Source: Leishmania mexicana MHOM/GT/2001/U1103 (taxonomy: Eukaryota > Euglenozoa > Kinetoplastea > Trypanosomatida > Trypanosomatidae). Taken from it: a DNA stretch of 64,000 bases. Shown here one piece after another: positions 1 to 10,514 of this stretch. The DNA lies in NCBI RefSeq assembly GCF_000234665.1, contig NC_018332.1:677755-741754 (forward strand), given 5' to 3'. The notes beneath the pieces are model-generated. The model worked only from the letters and a program-made list of their open reading frames with translations, was not told the origin of the DNA and did not search any database. A program made the translations under genes and the position numbers. The first letter of the stretch is position 1, and each line of letters opens with the position of its first letter.

Positions 1-690
1 GGCGCGACACAGCGACGTCTTGCCCGTGCCTGGCGGGCCGTGGAAAAGAATAAGTCGATTCCATGTTACAAAGTTAGAGCTAACCCCGGCGTGGGTGAAC
101 CGCATGGCGGTGTCCACGTAGCTCACGATGTCCCGCTTGAACGCAATCGACGCCGCCTCACTCTCGCCGTAGTACAGCGACTCCCACTGGCCCTCCAGTG
201 AGATGTGCGGCAGGGGTGTCACGGTAAAGGTCGACGCACTGTCACCTTCGTCGCCGCCGCTGTGCATGCTGTCAGCCGTGCACCACGCCGGCAGAGACGC
301 CTGGGTAGCCGGGGCGGACGCGGCGGACGATAGTGGCCTACAGAGCGTTTCGCCGTGGAGTCGGTACAGGCGCATGCAGAAGTACACCTGCTCCATATTT
401 GCCCACGAACAGCCTGCCGGGAAGGAGACATCACACACCCGCATCGACACGACATCGTCTCTCAGCAGAGGCGGCGCGTCTGCGAGAGAGATGGGGGCGC
501 CAGGGAGAAACGGCGGCAGGTGGCCCGCGGCCAGTCGGCGGCTGGCCTGCACGCGCACGTAGGATCGGACGAGGCTGCTGAGCTCGGGCCAGGCAGCGGT
601 ATCGGCCGTGGTCCTCACTTCGATCACCACAGGGTACCGCGTCGATTCTCCCTCAGGGGGGAGTGGTGGTGAGCAAGATTGGCGGCGCAT
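1..690 (-). CDS. PCH2: Pch2/TRIP13-type AAA+ ATPase, 5' part (3' end outside window)
   Basis: The gene starts at the ATG at 690-688 (MRRQSC...); an in-frame TAG lies just upstream at 723-721. It runs open to position 1, giving 230 visible residues. The last visible stretch is a Walker A loop, GPPGTGKT at residues 218-225, inside NRLILFHGPPGTGKTSLC. That context is characteristic of Pch2/TRIP13, as is the preceding W-SLYY segment. Pch2/TRIP13 is a hexameric AAA+ remodeller that, with its adaptor, unfolds HORMA-domain proteins such as Mad2 and the meiotic HORMADs; acting in the nucleus is an inference here. The remaining AAA+ core (Walker B, sensors) lies outside the window. A serine/alanine/glycine-rich segment around residues 120-155 looks like a lineage-specific linker. 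The upstream tract at 781-810 plus AG at 753-752 gives a plausible splice acceptor and a 5' UTR of about 61 nt. The family call is fairly secure; the function in Leishmania is inferred. Confidence 0.85.
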   Translation of the reverse strand, partial: MRRQSCSPPLPPEGESTRYPVVIEVRTTADTAAWPELSSLVRSYVRVQASRRLAAGHLPPFLPGAPISLADAPPLLRDDVVSMRVCDVSFPAGCSWANMEQVYFCMRLYRLHGETLCRPLSSAASAPATQASLPAWCTADSMHSGGDEGDSASTFTVTPLPHISLEGQWESLYYGESEAASIAFKRDIVSYVDTAMRFTHAGVSSNFVTWNRLILFHGPPGTGKTSLCRA

Positions 691-751
691 CACTGCAAGG
701 CTGTACCGCCCCTGTTGTCCCTAAAGGTGGGTGACGGTGCGACGCTATTAG

Positions 752-810
752 CTTAATGCGTATATGCGAGTGAGGGAGTGAGCGCGGTAACGGGGGAGGG
801 GAGGGGGACT
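752..810 (-). promoter_or_regulatory. candidate trans-splice acceptor for the Pch2 gene
   Basis: On the minus strand a C/T-rich tract (781-810) is followed by the first AG at 753-752, which would leave a 5' UTR of about 61 nt before the ATG at 690. This is the usual kinetoplastid spliced-leader acceptor layout; the exact site is inferred. Confidence 0.4.
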
Positions 811-1418
811 GTCTATGAAACTGTGTGGTGTCTGGTCGTCGATACGAGTACGTTGTGTGCGTGTGCCGCCTCCTCGAGCCGCACAGGAACCTCGCTTTCT
901 CACACGCACGCCTTGCCCGGCCTCTTACCGCGAGAAGAGGACAAGGCAGGAGTGGGAAGGACAGGTATGGGGCCGAAGAACAGTTCTGGGCACTCCGAGT
1001 AGCCCTCACACCAGTGTCTGCGTGCGTGTGTGTGGGGGGGGGGAGTTAGAGGGAGAGACCAAAACGAGGAGAGATTTGAGGGGGCGAGGGATGAGCGAGA
1101 CAAGAGTGCGCGCGGTGGGGAGGGGGAGAGGGGGGGCAAGGAGCTAAAGATACTCATGGCAATGTGTACGGATCCATGGCGTCTGTGCCCATCGCGGGCC
1201 AGCGATGCACCACCCCCAACACAGACGCACAGAAGCACACATGCCACTGCGAGCACGCTTCGCCCCCCTCCCCCTCCCCCCGCCCAGCCCACTCCGCCCT
1301 GCTTCTTGGTGTTCACAAATGTGCGAGTGTAGGTGTCAGTGTGTGTGTATGTGGTGGGGAGGCTGTGAGAGCCATTCACTCCATCGGCGTATCGTCTACT
1401 CGTCCTCTGCTCCGATGT

Positions 1419-1518
1419 NNNNNNNNNNNNNNNNNNNNNNNNNNNNNNNNNNNNNNNNNNNNNNNNNNNNNNNNNNNNNNNNNNNNNNNNNNNNNNNNNN
1501 NNNNNNNNNNNNNNNNNN
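1419..1518. other. assembly gap (100 N)
   Basis: One hundred consecutive N bases, the conventional length for a gap of unknown size. It lies in intergenic DNA, and the sequences on its two sides show no match to each other by eye. Confidence 0.98.
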
Positions 1519-1778
1519 ATGGTCAGTGCATCACCCACACTACACACCAAGCAAGGAATGCCACAAGGGAGCAGGGCGGCGGAAGGCATGCACAGAAACT
1601 CGGCTGTCCTCTCGACTCCGTCTATTCGCCTCTTCAATTCACCCGCAACCCAAGTCGGACTCCCCGGACAGCGCGCACGCGACATGCGCTGTTCATCTTG
1701 CGGTGTGACCGCACTGGATCGCGGGGGATGGAGTGGTTGAAGTTGCATCTCCCTGGTGGAGAAGACAGTTGTCTATAG

Positions 1779-4700
1779 TCATGGGCTTGCTACCCGCGGA
1801 GAGACGCGGTTCGCCTCCCACGCGGCGGGGAGACGTTCGGCAGCGCCTCCGGTGCGTTCGCCGCTGAGGCTGCGCTCGCCCCCGAGAGCTTCCAGTTGCG
1901 TGCGCATCCACTGCGCCACTGCGTGCGCATCCGTGTTTGCCGTCTCCGTCGTCCTTCTATTATCGCTGAACACAAGAGACGCGTGACCGGCGCACTGCGC
2001 TGCCCAGTTGAAGCTCTGCTGTAGCTGCGTCACCCACGACAGCCGCACCGCCGACGTGGACCTCCTCTGCGCAGATGGCGACTCACTGGCAACCTCAGCA
2101 GGGTCGAGAGCAATCGCGGCACACCACGACTCCACACAGTTCTTCACGCGACGCCAAAATGCGGCGTCCTCGACAAACAGCTGTGGAACGGCCTCCAACA
2201 AACCGCAGCACCAGGCTCCTGTGAGGGGAAGCGCGTCGTCGAGTACCGCCCGCCCCGATCCTGCTGCCGCAGCAGTCGGCCGTGTCGGATCCGAGGCAGA
2301 TGAAGCAGAAGATGCTGAGACGTCTCCATCACTGTGCGCAGAGGCCGCGGCGCGCTCCAGGAAGGCGACGAACTCGTCCCTCAGAAGACTCTGATACGCC
2401 TGTCGGTAGTGGTGGTCCAACGCCGTGCCGCACGCCTCCAGCACCAGCGTCCAACCCACAACGTCCAGCGTGGCGATCCGCGTTGCGGTGGTTGCCGGCG
2501 AAGCTGCGGGGGTGGTGGTGCCGAAGACGAGACACGCCAGCAGCTGTTCAAACACCTGAGTCCCTGCGCAGTTCACCATAGCGCCGCAGTACAGCGCCAA
2601 CACCCAGAGTGAGACGTCGGACACGGCTACATCATCCTCTTCGTGAAGGAGGCGGCGCGCGAGGTCGCCCCAGGCGTGCCGCAGCTGCAACGGTGCATTA
2701 CACACGGCAGACGCTACGGCAGCTGTGCGGAAGAGAGGCGCCGAAGCCGCACTGCCGTTGTTGCGTGGGTATCTCATCTCCCCCACGCGCAGCGACGCGC
2801 AATCGGTCGACGACCGCGGCAGCGCGATTCCGCCGCGCTGCGGCGCATCGTCGCCGCCCCCACCTCGTCGGGGTAGCTCCACCGCGGAGGCGGAGCTTGC
2901 ACGATCTGCGGGAGAAGAAGCGGTGCTGCCTGGCGCCTGATCTGACCCGGGCGACGGTGACGACGACAAGGACAGAAAGTGATCACTGCGCAGCAACATC
3001 TCTGCTTGATGGCGGCGCTGGATGTTCACAGCAGACATGGCAACAGCCTTGAATACCACCTCCAACATTGCCCACGAAATCCTCGCGCGCGCGTCGCGCA
3101 GGTAGTGCGTGAGAGGCAGAAGCGTAGTCGAAAACTCCGGTGCATTGACGGTCAGAGTGCACAAGTACAGCGCGTGTCGTGATGCCATCAACCGGTCCAT
3201 GGCTATACGGTGTAGCAGAGACTCGAGTGGGGCTTGAGACCAGAGGGGCGGTGTAGAGAGTCCCAGACGGCCTGGCTCTGTTCGGGCAGTGGTACCGTGG
3301 CTGGCACCCTCAGACGCGCTCATCTTCGCTGCAGAACGGGAGACGGGTGACAGAGCAACGGCGCTCCTGGAACACGTCGCCTCCGCGGTGGTGGTGCAGG
3401 GCCCCTCCCGACGCTGCATGGACCCTCTGGAGCTGAATGGAGCGCTGCGCAAGACGTACTCGACAGACGATTTGGCGCTGCTGATCAGCACCAGGCTCAG
3501 CAGCTGGGGCGACCGAGCTCTTGTGCAGCGAAGCACTTCAGCATCCACGTACGGCATCAGCCGCGTCACCTGCTCCCGAAAGCACACAAGGAGGGGATCG
3601 ATCGAGACGCCTTCCTCGTCACCGTCGCGGGGCGCGCTCAGCCGTGCAGCAGCACCGGCCTCCGCCACGCCGCCTCCGCACTTCGCCAGCGGCACTGCCT
3701 CAGCCCCTGTTTCGTCGCTGAAATGGTCGCCAAACTGTCCGTCCTTCTCGGCAGGCAGCGCCTGCGCCAGCGACTCTTGCGCGCACTGCTGCCACGGCAT
3801 GCGACGAGTGATGACGCCTAGCATCTGCATTACCTCCACAGCATTCCCGTGCTCGCCGTACGGCACAAAATCGGCCACCACATCGAGCAGCGATGCGTAC
3901 AAGAGTCGGAGCAGATGGCGCATTCTCTCAGTCCTGCCGTCGCGGCAAGTACGCAACGTACCCTGGCCAGCACCCTGCTCTGCCCCACTGAACCTCGCTG
4001 CTGCGCAAGTGAGCATTTCTTCGTAGGCTATAAGGCGCTCGTGAAGCTCGTTCGTCACCACCAGCACGTTGCAGAAGCGTTGCCCATGCTGCTGGTGCGG
4101 CGCGGTCGTATGCGATGTCCCCACCTCGGCCTCACCGTTACTATCACCGTCAACCTCTGCAACAGCTGCCCATGGTGATCCTGACAAGCCTACGCGGGAT
4201 AGGTTTGCATCATCCACGCCTGCACCACCACCGCTACTGGCGTCACCCTCGCCGGATGCGGCGGCGAGATCAGTGTGCTGCCTTCTCGCACGATGGAAAA
4301 GCACGACGGCCTCGGCGCAGCTCGTGCGCAGTCGTGCCAAAAAACAGCGGAGCCGCGACGTGGCGAGCGACGGCCCGTCCCTGGCCGCATCGCAGCGCTC
4401 AACGAAAGACGAAGCGGCCTCTGAAGTTACGTCGCAAGACACAGAGGCAGCGCTGACCGCGCCACGGCTGCCGTCACAATTAGTCGCCGCTGAGAGAGGC
4501 TGTGCAGAGTCGGCGCCCTTCTGCGATGCTGCCAGGACGGAGTACAGCGAAGAAACAAGGCAGATGCCGACGTGGCGCGAGTGGCGGCTCGTGAGGACCG
4601 CGTCATGCAACTTGCGCAGCCACGGCGACGGAGACTCCCGCAGTGACCCGTCGAGGCGTGGAGCAGAGTTGGATGCGACAACGGCAGCAGAGGCAAAAGG

Positions 4701-7700
4701 CGGAGGCGTCGGTGTTGCTGCTGTAGCGGCGAGGTCGGCGCGCGCTGTTGACTGCGCGCTCGATGACTCGCTATTCGCAACCTTGCACGGCGGTGCACTG
4801 GATGACAGACCCCGCGACGGGGCCGCTGGTTTAGCTGAGATGGTGGCAGACGACTCTCGATGATCAAGGAGTTTCTGCAGCGTCGACAGGGGAAGCAGCC
4901 GAAGCCACGTCGCCTCCACCATTGTTACTGCCGGCAACGCCCCGCTGTGTGCTGTCAAGCTGCTCAGCAGCGCCTCCTCAATGCGCTGGACCGCCTTCTG
5001 GGCAGAGAGGGCAGCAGCATTGCCTCGATCATGCTCTGTGGCCTCCTCCACAACACCAATTCTGGTAGGGTTTCCGCTTTCGTCGCCGTCGGTTGCGGCC
5101 GAATGCCCGCGAGCGCCTGCGTCCTTTGGCGCCGTCGAATCTGGCGTTATGGTCGATGGTAGCCCTTTGTCCGCCGCGGTGGCGTACACGGCGGCGCGAC
5201 GTAGCGAGTCCATGATGAAGCCACCGTTGCCAGAGGTGGACTCTACGCCCACTGCGGTCTCTGCGGGGTCAGCAGACGACGTCTTGCCGAGCATACCGCG
5301 CCCAGACGTACGCTCCGTGAGGCGCCCCAAGGTCACCGTCGCGGCGCCGCGTGCCGCAATGCTACTTAGCACTCGCACAATGACGGCCACCTCCGCAGCG
5401 GAGAAAATGGCCGTTACCGCTGCGCCGTTAACTGGTGTGTCGCCCCTCCAACGGGGCATCAGCTCGCCGTCGCTCGTCACTGCGCCGGTACGATCGCTTG
5501 CGCCCCTCAACACTGAATCTCGCTCAAAATCGAGCGGGTGCCCCACGTGTGCCCTTTCTAGTGGAGGGGTCGACGGTGCGAGAGCAGCGCGAGCAGAAAC
5601 AATCCGCAGAAGCTCCGCGTACACCTGTGCAAGGTAGACCCGCGCCGATGGTAGACCGATGTCCTCCTCCTCCGTCGAGCGCCACCAGGCAAGCAGCGCC
5701 GAATCCATGTCGGGCGGCGCCGTCGGCACAGATGCGTCGGTGCCGCCGTTGGTCACCGTCTCACCTGTGCGGGAACGATCGTCTGCAGCGCGACCTGGCG
5801 CTGCAGACGGCATCGCGGCTGGCGCAGAGGTAGATGCCGCCGCTGGTGGCATCAGATGAACCGCCTCCATGATTCCTCGCGACTGTGCTTGGATGTAGCG
5901 GGTCTTCTTGATCCATAATTCGACAGCGCCGTGCAGCGCGCGGGTCCACACATGCGTCTGCGCCGCCCCTGCTAGTCCCACGAGTAGTGCCACCGCCTCA
6001 CCTGTTCCTGTCTCCTCCGGTGCCGACAGCGGTGCCCTTGCGCCCGGCGCGGTGGCGTCGACGGCGCCGTTGTCGGCCACCCTCACAGGGGTGCCGTCCA
6101 CGGGCGTCGGCGTGGCACTGGGGTACCTGGGAAACAAGCCCAGCAGCTGCTCAGCCGCATCCACGCTCGCGCCAGTCTGCGTCCACACAGCGAGAAGGCC
6201 TTTGACACAGCGCTCGAACCCGGCCTTCACACGCTCGGTGTGCTCTTGTGCAGACGCCTGTGCAGGTTCTGGCGTAGCAGCGCCAGCGCCAGCGACCCAC
6301 TTGCCACAGACGGACGGCACCATGGCAACGAGCCACGCGCACATGGTCGCCAGCTCCTCCAGTTGCGTGTAGCATGCATCCACTTCTTCATTCGGCCAGC
6401 GCCGCTCTCCATACGCCGCGACATCGCCGCCTTGCTCACTGCCTGCGCTTGCGTGCGCCGTCCTCATCACCTCCTCCACCTGCTGCGGCAGAGACTTCAT
6501 TTTCGACGAGATGTAGGCCCACATGGTGCTCCACAAAGACGGGCACGCGCGTGTGGTGTACAGGGACATCACCGGCGCCACTGCTCGCCACTCGGCACGG
6601 CGCGCAGCCAGCTGCATCGCATGTGACGGCGTGGCAGAGGAGCGGGTACCGCTGAGCTCCCAGCCGGCGCGGGTGCCCGGATGTAGGGTGGGGAGCAGCG
6701 AGCGCAACGTCAGTGCAGCAGGAGCTGCCACAGCCCGCTGCAGGGCGACCATGAGGATCTGCGCGCGTTGGAGCGACAAGGCCGCACAGCTCTCCAAGAG
6801 GGAGTCGCTGAAAGTGTACAGCGCCACGCGAGAAAGGCCGTACGGGTGCGCCGTCTGCTCCGCAAGTAGTCCCACAAGTGCAGAGCGTGAGCCAGGCGGT
6901 GACGTCGCATCTCCAGGCGAAGAGAAAGGCTGAGCTCGCAGCAGCGGCCACACATCACCTGCCGGCCACGAGGCACTCATCCGCTCCGCAATGAAGCGGT
7001 CGACGTCAAGCGCGTAGATGCAGACGGTGTTGAGTCGGCGCCTATCAGCGGCCCGGTGATGCGGCAAAACAGGCTTCGCAACAGAAGCGTCAGCAGCCGC
7101 AGATGCCTTGACGGGAGCTGGAAAGGCACTCTCCTTCCCACACTGCAAAGTCCCCAAGAAGAGAAAGAGTAGCTCATAGCCCAGTCGTTGTCTGCTCTCG
7201 CTGCCTCGCACGACCGCGATGACGTCGCTCCACGCAGGGGCACGAGGCCGCGCGGAGTGCGGCGGAGCTGCAGCGACTGTTGATGATGAGGCCGTGCCTC
7301 GTGCAGTGCCACCAGGCAGAGTCTCGGTGGGCGGACGCCGCTGCTGCTGCCGCTGATCTGACACCGATGCCGCCGATGGGGAAGGTGACGGAGATGCGTC
7401 AGATGCCGTTGGCAAGAGGCAGAGGGCGTGTTGCACGATACACGAGTGACGATCCAGCACCGTGGGCCAACACAAGGAGCGCAGCTGCTGCACCACGCCT
7501 TGCAGTGTCGAAAGGGTGGAGTGGTCAACGCTGAACGAAGCAGAGGAGGTCGAACGGTCTCCATGGCTGAGTCCTCCCATGGCGGATGGCAACGGGCTGA
7601 TGCGCTCGCAGCGCTTTGGTGCGCAGGATTTGGAGAGAAAATCGGCAACACCGAAAAACGCTGACCAGCACGCGACTCGACCGCTCCCCTCCGGTTCGAG

Positions 7701-10514
7701 TGTCAGCCAAGGGGCGCTGAGCTGCTGCAGCACATGGTCCCGGTCGTTTGCAGAGAGCGCTGGAAGGTACAAGAGAAGGCAACGCAGCACCACACCGATG
7801 CAAATGTCCAGCACGGCAATGCTGTAGGATGGCGCCGCATCCGCTCGCTCACCCAACGCCAACGACGACGATTGTGCTCCGGTGGTCTCGTGTGCGCCCG
7901 CGTCACCCGCCGAGCCCTCAAGCGTTGACGACGACTGGCTGGCATGAGACGCCACCGTGTCCACCTTCGAAATCGACCGAAGGTACTGCTGGGCCGCGGT
8001 GCGCAGCTCCTCATCCACACCGCCGTCGCCGCTAAGGGGCTTATCTGGGATATCAGACGCTGCGGGTGGCGGGTGCAGCGCCACCGGCGGTGACACGCGA
8101 AAGCGGCGCGCAACAAGACACAGATGCGTGTACGTGCCCTGAGCGGCGGCGGCGGCATCTGCTTTAACTGACCCTGACTGCACCGCCACCGCGTTTTCCA
8201 GTAGTGCACGGTACTCCGCGTGCATCTTCGCCTCCTCGCGTGCAGCCTTGAACGAGCTCAGCGTCTGAAGAAACTCGATAAGATAGGGTAGCAGCTCCCG
8301 CGTCGCCCCATCAACGAATTGGTCTGGTCGCGTTGCTACGTGGCCGTCAGGCTGGGCCGGTGTGCCGCTGATGCTGGCAGCTGCCACAGGGCCACATTCG
8401 ACGGGAGTTGCGTCGCGAGTGTCGACGCTGTCACAAGCAGCTGAGCGGACAGGCAGCGCATCGAGTGCGAAAGGTCGACCTCCTTCAGTCAGGTGAGAGA
8501 GCAGCACACCTTGCACTGCACGCTGCCTACGGTTCCACAGCGCCATGGACGCCTTCAACGATGGCGCCGCCGGCTCAGTACCACTGCTCGGCAGGCCTGC
8601 CGCCGCTTCGCAATAGTGCTGCTGGCGCCCCCACGCGTCGTACCACACCTCTATCGCCTCCAGACGACCATACCGACACGGTGTAGGCGGCGAGTCACCA
8701 GTCGACGCGGCAAATAGCTCTCCAGCACCAGCGCCATCACAGCTATTCACTGGCGCCTTGTCCGCGTGCGAAGGGGACAGTACCTGGTGCACAAACTCCA
8801 TGAGTGTCTCCGCACTCAGCTCCGGCACGACGATGGGTTCGTTGAGCCAATCCACCACCGAAAGCGGGACCTCCAGCACGGCCAGCGTCTCCGCTGTCGA
8901 CATCTTGGCGGAGGCGACCGCTGCTCCCCCTGGTCCCGCAGCCGCAGCCTTGGCAGAGGCACCTGTGAGGTGGAGGCGGACCGTTGTCACCGCTTGGCTA
9001 TCGCCACCCAACGCTGAGGCCAGATGCTCCGCCAGACGACTGTGTGCCACTGCCTCGGCGCACCAAAGCTCGAACGCGACCGCGACCTTGTCACTTTTCC
9101 GTAGTGCCTCGTAGTTCTTGCGAAACGTGTGGTGCGATTTGACAAGGCGGCGCAGCGCAGCAGAGTTCGGCACACCGGTGTTCGTGTAAGTAGTGGAGGG
9201 CGGTGGAGCTCGCTGCGGCGGCGTGCCTGGGGCGCACGACGCAGGCCCGCTTGGCTGGCCCGGCGCGGATGTGTCGATTCCGCTCCGACGGTCCCATTTA
9301 CGGCGGTCGCCACCCCTACGCCCCGCCGACCCGCTCCAGGTTGTGCTCACCTCCTCTTCTGCCGTTCTCACGTAGGTGGCCGAGGCACTCCCAGGGCCGC
9401 TTCGCCTCACGGGATGAGAGCCTCGTCGACCGTGGGCAGAAACGCCACCGGCCGAGAACGGCGCCGCCGAAGAAGGGGAGTCGCCACGGCGACCAGACGA
9501 GTGCATGTGGCGCATCTGCTTGTGTGGCGAAGGGCCCGGCTGCTGCTGCTGCTGCGCTGGAAGCTGTACGTGACCCGACCTCTCTCTGAGGGTAGTCGGG
9601 CCGTGTTCGCTCTGGTGCAAGGAACCCCCCTGCGAACCGCTTCGCCTTTCCTTGCTCTGCCTCTTCCTGTCCCGAGACGACTGTTCTTGCTGCGTTGGTT
9701 GCTGGCGTCGCTGCTTGGCGGTAAAGCGATGCGAATTTTCTTTCCGCGCTGGAGCGCTTGCGTCAGCACCACTCACGGAACTGCTGCTGCTGAGCACTGG
9801 ATGCACAGGTGCTTCATTGAGGTCAAGGAACGACTCCGGGGAAGCCGGCGGCACATCCGTGCCTGTGGAGGTGGACGGTGTCGTAGTTGTCGCAAGCGCG
9901 CGCACAGCCACGCCGAGCTGTAGCCCCAGTGGCCTGCCTCCCCCATCAACCGCGACGCCAGCCTCAAGCAATCGTCGGACTTGCCTATTGTGGGAGCGGC
10001 GGAGCACCGTTACACCTTGTGCGACTGCGTGCTGCTGGCTGCTCGCTGCGACCCGCGCGGGATGCCGTCGTGCGCCTGTCGAGGCGAGCATCCGTGTAGC
10101 AGCAACTGAAGACGTCAACAGCGAGCACAGCAGCGCCTTTGAAAGGAGAGCGCGCAGCGAGAGGGGTGGCGCAGCCAACACTCGTGGCGACGGGAATGAC
10201 GGCAGTGGGTCGCACTGCGGCCATGTGCGGGAATAAAAAGAAAGCCTAATGGGCACCATGCCGTGGGGCGCAGTACACTGTTTGGTAACGGCCGCGACGT
10301 TCGTCACAGGCGACTCCGTGCGAAACGCACGGAACGGGTAGCCAACGCCGCGCCGTGGGAAAGATGCGCACGGCCAGCGGGTCACGGTCTGCGGAGGGGC
10401 GGACGCCGCTGCGTCTGCCGGACTTGACAGCCGAGTCGAGCTATCTACCCCTTCCGCATGTGCCAGCCCGTGCCCGGTGCCACTCGCAGCCGTACGCGTC
10501 GACGATGGCCCCAT
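1779..10514 (-). CDS. very large unrecognised protein, probably mitochondrial (up to 2911 aa)
   Basis: I do not recognise this protein. The frame is open from before 10697 to the stop at 1779. The outermost ATG is 10514 (MGPSSTRT...). Two further in-frame ATGs, at 10259 (MVPIRLSFYSRTW) and 10091 (MLASTGARRHPARV), begin stretches rich in Arg, Ser and hydrophobic residues without acids, as in mitochondrial presequences; I would favour 10259 as the working start. A low-complexity Ser/Gln/Arg-rich region covers the first several hundred residues. After it come predicted helical blocks (for example SHHTFRKNYEALRK and TLDVVGWTLVLEACG) separated by Ala/Ser/Thr-rich linkers. No catalytic motif, zinc-binding site or membrane segment is obvious. 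The alternation of short helical blocks and linkers would fit a helical-repeat scaffold or organellar RNA-binding protein, but that is inference. Length and composition are normal for a Leishmania 'conserved hypothetical'. Confidence 0.75.
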   Translation of the reverse strand: MGPSSTRTAASGTGHGLAHAEGVDSSTRLSSPADAAASAPPQTVTRWPCASFPRRGVGYPFRAFRTESPVTNVAAVTKQCTAPHGMVPIRLSFYSRTWPQCDPLPSFPSPRVLAAPPLSLRALLSKALLCSLLTSSVAATRMLASTGARRHPARVAASSQQHAVAQGVTVLRRSHNRQVRRLLEAGVAVDGGGRPLGLQLGVAVRALATTTTPSTSTGTDVPPASPESFLDLNEAPVHPVLSSSSSVSGADASAPARKENSHRFTAKQRRQQPTQQEQSSRDRKRQSKERRSGSQGGSLHQSEHGPTTLRERSGHVQLPAQQQQQPGPSPHKQMRHMHSSGRRGDSPSSAAPFSAGGVSAHGRRGSHPVRRSGPGSASATYVRTAEEEVSTTWSGSAGRRGGDRRKWDRRSGIDTSAPGQPSGPASCAPGTPPQRAPPPSTTYTNTGVPNSAALRRLVKSHHTFRKNYEALRKSDKVAVAFELWCAEAVAHSRLAEHLASALGGDSQAVTTVRLHLTGASAKAAAAGPGGAAVASAKMSTAETLAVLEVPLSVVDWLNEPIVVPELSAETLMEFVHQVLSPSHADKAPVNSCDGAGAGELFAASTGDSPPTPCRYGRLEAIEVWYDAWGRQQHYCEAAAGLPSSGTEPAAPSLKASMALWNRRQRAVQGVLLSHLTEGGRPFALDALPVRSAACDSVDTRDATPVECGPVAAASISGTPAQPDGHVATRPDQFVDGATRELLPYLIEFLQTLSSFKAAREEAKMHAEYRALLENAVAVQSGSVKADAAAAAQGTYTHLCLVARRFRVSPPVALHPPPAASDIPDKPLSGDGGVDEELRTAAQQYLRSISKVDTVASHASQSSSTLEGSAGDAGAHETTGAQSSSLALGERADAAPSYSIAVLDICIGVVLRCLLLYLPALSANDRDHVLQQLSAPWLTLEPEGSGRVACWSAFFGVADFLSKSCAPKRCERISPLPSAMGGLSHGDRSTSSASFSVDHSTLSTLQGVVQQLRSLCWPTVLDRHSCIVQHALCLLPTASDASPSPSPSAASVSDQRQQQRRPPTETLPGGTARGTASSSTVAAAPPHSARPRAPAWSDVIAVVRGSESRQRLGYELLFLFLGTLQCGKESAFPAPVKASAAADASVAKPVLPHHRAADRRRLNTVCIYALDVDRFIAERMSASWPAGDVWPLLRAQPFSSPGDATSPPGSRSALVGLLAEQTAHPYGLSRVALYTFSDSLLESCAALSLQRAQILMVALQRAVAAPAALTLRSLLPTLHPGTRAGWELSGTRSSATPSHAMQLAARRAEWRAVAPVMSLYTTRACPSLWSTMWAYISSKMKSLPQQVEEVMRTAHASAGSEQGGDVAAYGERRWPNEEVDACYTQLEELATMCAWLVAMVPSVCGKWVAGAGAATPEPAQASAQEHTERVKAGFERCVKGLLAVWTQTGASVDAAEQLLGLFPRYPSATPTPVDGTPVRVADNGAVDATAPGARAPLSAPEETGTGEAVALLVGLAGAAQTHVWTRALHGAVELWIKKTRYIQAQSRGIMEAVHLMPPAAASTSAPAAMPSAAPGRAADDRSRTGETVTNGGTDASVPTAPPDMDSALLAWWRSTEEEDIGLPSARVYLAQVYAELLRIVSARAALAPSTPPLERAHVGHPLDFERDSVLRGASDRTGAVTSDGELMPRWRGDTPVNGAAVTAIFSAAEVAVIVRVLSSIAARGAATVTLGRLTERTSGRGMLGKTSSADPAETAVGVESTSGNGGFIMDSLRRAAVYATAADKGLPSTITPDSTAPKDAGARGHSAATDGDESGNPTRIGVVEEATEHDRGNAAALSAQKAVQRIEEALLSSLTAHSGALPAVTMVEATWLRLLPLSTLQKLLDHRESSATISAKPAAPSRGLSSSAPPCKVANSESSSAQSTARADLAATAATPTPPPFASAAVVASNSAPRLDGSLRESPSPWLRKLHDAVLTSRHSRHVGICLVSSLYSVLAASQKGADSAQPLSAATNCDGSRGAVSAASVSCDVTSEAASSFVERCDAARDGPSLATSRLRCFLARLRTSCAEAVVLFHRARRQHTDLAAASGEGDASSGGGAGVDDANLSRVGLSGSPWAAVAEVDGDSNGEAEVGTSHTTAPHQQHGQRFCNVLVVTNELHERLIAYEEMLTCAAARFSGAEQGAGQGTLRTCRDGRTERMRHLLRLLYASLLDVVADFVPYGEHGNAVEVMQMLGVITRRMPWQQCAQESLAQALPAEKDGQFGDHFSDETGAEAVPLAKCGGGVAEAGAAARLSAPRDGDEEGVSIDPLLVCFREQVTRLMPYVDAEVLRCTRARSPQLLSLVLISSAKSSVEYVLRSAPFSSRGSMQRREGPCTTTAEATCSRSAVALSPVSRSAAKMSASEGASHGTTARTEPGRLGLSTPPLWSQAPLESLLHRIAMDRLMASRHALYLCTLTVNAPEFSTTLLPLTHYLRDARARISWAMLEVVFKAVAMSAVNIQRRHQAEMLLRSDHFLSLSSSPSPGSDQAPGSTASSPADRASSASAVELPRRGGGGDDAPQRGGIALPRSSTDCASLRVGEMRYPRNNGSAASAPLFRTAAVASAVCNAPLQLRHAWGDLARRLLHEEDDVAVSDVSLWVLALYCGAMVNCAGTQVFEQLLACLVFGTTTPAASPATTATRIATLDVVGWTLVLEACGTALDHHYRQAYQSLLRDEFVAFLERAAASAHSDGDVSASSASSASDPTRPTAAAAGSGRAVLDDALPLTGAWCCGLLEAVPQLFVEDAAFWRRVKNCVESWCAAIALDPAEVASESPSAQRRSTSAVRLSWVTQLQQSFNWAAQCAGHASLVFSDNRRTTETANTDAHAVAQWMRTQLEALGGERSLSGERTGGAAERLPAAWEANRVSPRVASP

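Larger units (their letters stand above)
691..1778. other. intergenic region with an assembly gap
   Basis: No credible coding sequence. The stretch holds homopurine and GT-rich low-complexity DNA (for example around 1030-1135) and the 3' flank of the large gene to its right. It also holds a run of exactly 100 N at 1419-1518, the conventional placeholder for a gap of unknown length. Only overlapping low-complexity open frames are present. Confidence 0.7.
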
